From Prevotella sp. UBA7764 (lineage in GTDB: Bacteria; Bacteroidota; Bacteroidia; Bacteroidales; Bacteroidaceae): a stretch of DNA of 15,173 nucleotides. This document shows, in pieces, positions 14,042 through 15,173 of the stretch. Numbering within the stretch: the first letter of the stretch is position 1; each line of letters starts with the position of its first letter. The stretch lies in NCBI GenBank assembly GCA_002481295.1, contig DLDU01000059.1, positions 1 through 15,173 of the forward strand. Direction: 5' to 3'. Below the pieces are notes generated by a model that had not been told where the DNA came from, made no database searches, and saw only the letters and a program-made list of their open reading frames with translations. A program made the position numbers and the translations under genes.

Positions 14042-14212
14042 ATGGATAAGATACGGCGTGAGGAATCTCGTTATGTAGACCTGCCGAAGATATACGCTTT
14101 CAAAAGTCAGCGTGACAAGGAAATCATGCTCAACAGGAACTTTACCAGAATTAATAATGAGATCGATAGCATGATCCAAATGCTCCTTGTCGGTTCAGGA
14201 AAGCAACAGTAA
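14042..14212 (+). CDS. Small hypothetical protein, 56 residues
   Basis: A 56-residue ORF from ATG to TAA: charged and basic at the start (MDKIRREESRYVDLPKIYAF), with an amphipathic, probably helical second half (NRNFTRINNEIDSMIQMLLV) that could form a short coiled coil. No signal peptide or membrane segment. I do not recognise the family. It lies 29 bases before the alpha-CTD-like gene on the same strand and may be co-transcribed. The reading frame stays open upstream to 13985, but there is no alternative start codon in that stretch. Its likelihood as a real gene rests on position, promoter-like boxes and coding-like composition. Confidence 0.55.
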   Translation: MDKIRREESRYVDLPKIYAFKSQRDKEIMLNRNFTRINNEIDSMIQMLLVGSGKQQ

Positions 14213-14241
14213 TCAAACGATAACCTATAACCATACAACAG

Positions 14242-14787
14242 ATGAAAAGAATTGTAATAGACCGATTTGGCTCAACTTTGAATCTTATTCAAGAGTTGGG
14301 CTTGCGTCCGAGCTTCGAGAGACGCGTAAAGGATGATTGCTTCAACAAAAACATTCTAAAAGTCCGTGAGTTGTGTATGAAAGATGAGGAAGAACTTCTT
14401 AAGATTCCCTCGTTCAACAGCCGTTTTGTCTCACAGCTTAAAGCTGTTCTTGCCGACTATGGGCTTCGTTTCGGCATGAGTGAAGCTGAACTTGACAGTT
14501 ACATGGATCAGGATTATCTTGAAAGTCTTGGAATGGATAAATCCTTCAATGGATCCAAATCAGTCAGCAGGGTAGTCTTGAAAGCTACTGCAGAACCGGC
14601 AGCTTCAAAACCGGATGTCTCTGAATTTAAAGAAGAGACTGCCCCAGGTAGCTCTTCGGATAAAGTGAAAGAAGCCCACTTCACTGAGACAACCTTCGTC
14701 GCTGCAAGTTTTGTGGGCTGTGTGATGGGTTATTCTCTCGTGACATTGTTAGAGTTAATCGTGAAATTCATCTCCGACCTCTTCTAA
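14242..14787 (+). CDS. RNA polymerase alpha-CTD-like domain protein with C-terminal membrane anchor
   Basis: A 181-residue protein. Residues about 15-78 resemble the C-terminal domain of the RNA polymerase alpha subunit: IQELGLRPSFERRVKD matches the first helix region, NILKVRELCMKDEEELLKIP the middle, and SFNSRFVSQLKAVLADYGL the helix-hairpin-helix and final helix. A polar, Ala/Ser/Glu-rich linker (about 80-148) follows, then one strong hydrophobic segment at about 151-174 ending near the C terminus. This suggests a tail-anchored inner-membrane protein with a cytoplasmic DNA- or protein-binding domain. Function is unknown; the similarity is by eye. Base composition is AT-richer than the operons at the left of the window. 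It follows the 56-residue ORF by 29 bases. Confidence 0.7.
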   Translation: MKRIVIDRFGSTLNLIQELGLRPSFERRVKDDCFNKNILKVRELCMKDEEELLKIPSFNSRFVSQLKAVLADYGLRFGMSEAELDSYMDQDYLESLGMDKSFNGSKSVSRVVLKATAEPAASKPDVSEFKEETAPGSSSDKVKEAHFTETTFVAASFVGCVMGYSLVTLLELIVKFISDLF

Positions 14788-14843
14788 TTAAAGCCGAAGT
14801 GAACCTGCAAATATATGGCAGGTAAGAATTTGTACTTCTGTTT

Positions 14844-14902
14844 CGTGCCACGATTGTCAGTAAAATGTAAATATTTTAAGCATTGCTGACAACGATGGCA
14901 CG
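14844..14902. repeat. Long inverted repeat just upstream of the hsp20 promoter
   Basis: CGTGCCACGATTGTCAG (14844-14860) and CTGACAACGATGGCACG (14886-14902) pair over two 7-bp arms, CGTGCCA/TGGCACG and TTGTCAG/CTGACAA. These are separated by a symmetric internal CGA/CGA loop and enclose a 25-base AT-rich loop. It ends 13 bases before the -7 box of the hsp20 gene and could be an operator or the terminator of the preceding gene; no T-tract follows. It is not the CIRCE heat-shock element. Confidence 0.6.
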
Positions 14903-14915
14903 ATTTGTCATCTTT

Positions 14916-14923
14916 TATCTTTG
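14916..14923 (+). promoter_or_regulatory. -7 box for the Hsp20 gene
   Basis: TATCTTTG matches the -7 consensus and sits 128 bases before the Hsp20 ATG, giving an unusually long leader of about 120 bases. The leader contains a purine-rich tract and a possible 25-codon ORF (14942-15019). Confidence 0.55.
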
Positions 14924-15051
14924 GGCACGCATGTTGCATATATGGTTAGTGAAGTTCGAGAGTCGGACGAGGGCAACGAAAGGAGTCTGAGGACGAGGAA
15001 GGAGCTCCACAATAAATAAAGAATTAATTGATAATTAGGAGGTATTGACTT

Positions 15052-15173
15052 ATGTTGTATCCAGTTTTAAGAGACATGAATAATTGGCTTGACAATGATT
15101 TCGACGATATGTTGAACACGAGTTGGATGCCGCGCATGAATGTCACAGCACCTGCTATCAATGTCAAGGAAAA
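15052..15173 (+). CDS. Hsp20/alpha-crystallin small heat-shock protein, 5' part only
   Basis: The window ends after 40 codons. The visible residues MLYPVLRDMNNWLDNDFDDM then WMPRMNVTAPAINVKE are the flexible N-terminal arm and the first strand of an alpha-crystallin domain (the PAINVKE region), typical of Bacteroidetes Hsp20 proteins that hold unfolding proteins in solution. The start is supported by TAGGAGGT nine bases upstream, a strong Shine-Dalgarno sequence that stands out here because most genes in the window lack one. The gene continues beyond 15173. Confidence 0.85.
   Translation, partial: MLYPVLRDMNNWLDNDFDDMLNTSWMPRMNVTAPAINVKE

Noticed and set aside
14844..14902. CIRCE (HrcA) operator upstream of hsp20
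   Set aside because: The arms do not match TTAGCACTC/GAGTGCTAA and the loop is 25 bases instead of nine.

Overview
The window looks like chromosome from a Bacteroidales bacterium, most probably Prevotella or a close relative. The evidence is repeated -7 promoter boxes of the form TAnnTTTG (often TATCTTTG or TACCTTTG) at sensible distances before starts, almost no Shine-Dalgarno sequences, and protein families typical of that group. No rRNA, tRNA, CRISPR array or complete insertion sequence was seen.

Layout. (1) 64-2848, plus strand: one tight operon of a cation diffusion facilitator (CDF) metal transporter, an OmpR-type response regulator and a histidine kinase with almost no extracytoplasmic domain. 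(2) 2878-5334: an AraC regulator divergent from an acyltransferase-3 membrane protein followed by a VOC-fold protein; the divergent promoters lie very close to both start codons. (3) 5378-5708: a scar in which the first ~39 codons of an aldo/keto reductase are fused to the 3' end of a group II intron, whose domains V and VI are still well formed. (4) 5776-7160, minus strand: an exported carboxymuconolactone-decarboxylase/cupin fusion coupled by an ATGA overlap to a lipoprotein flavodoxin; the broken reductase was probably the third gene of this operon. (5) 7292-10033, minus strand: an aldo/keto reductase and a divergent, short DXS-like thiamine diphosphate enzyme, with an AraC regulator diverging at 10186. 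(6) 11095-12126, minus strand: a flavin reductase-like protein and an exported ABM-fold monooxygenase. (7) 12469-13566, minus strand: an internally deleted alpha/beta hydrolase gene and an exported flavodoxin carrying a C-terminal tail like those of type IX secretion substrates. (8) 13598-15173: AT-richer, with several promoter boxes, a 56-residue ORF, a protein combining an RNA polymerase alpha-CTD-like domain with a C-terminal membrane segment, and the start of an Hsp20 gene behind a long structured leader.

From 5592 to 13566 the genes are nearly all small redox or detoxification enzymes (aldo/keto reductases, flavodoxins, cupin/CMD, flavin reductase, ABM monooxygenase) under AraC-type control. 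Several carry signal peptides, so part of this chemistry (perhaps quinone or reactive aldehyde handling, by inference) would occur outside the cytoplasm. The same block shows decay: one truncated reductase, one deleted hydrolase and one intron remnant. The most unusual items are the DXS-like enzyme lacking apparent phosphate-binding arginines, the secreted flavodoxin with a sorting-type tail, the membrane-anchored alpha-CTD-like protein, the intron/reductase fusion, and the metal transporter co-transcribed with a sensor-poor two-component system.
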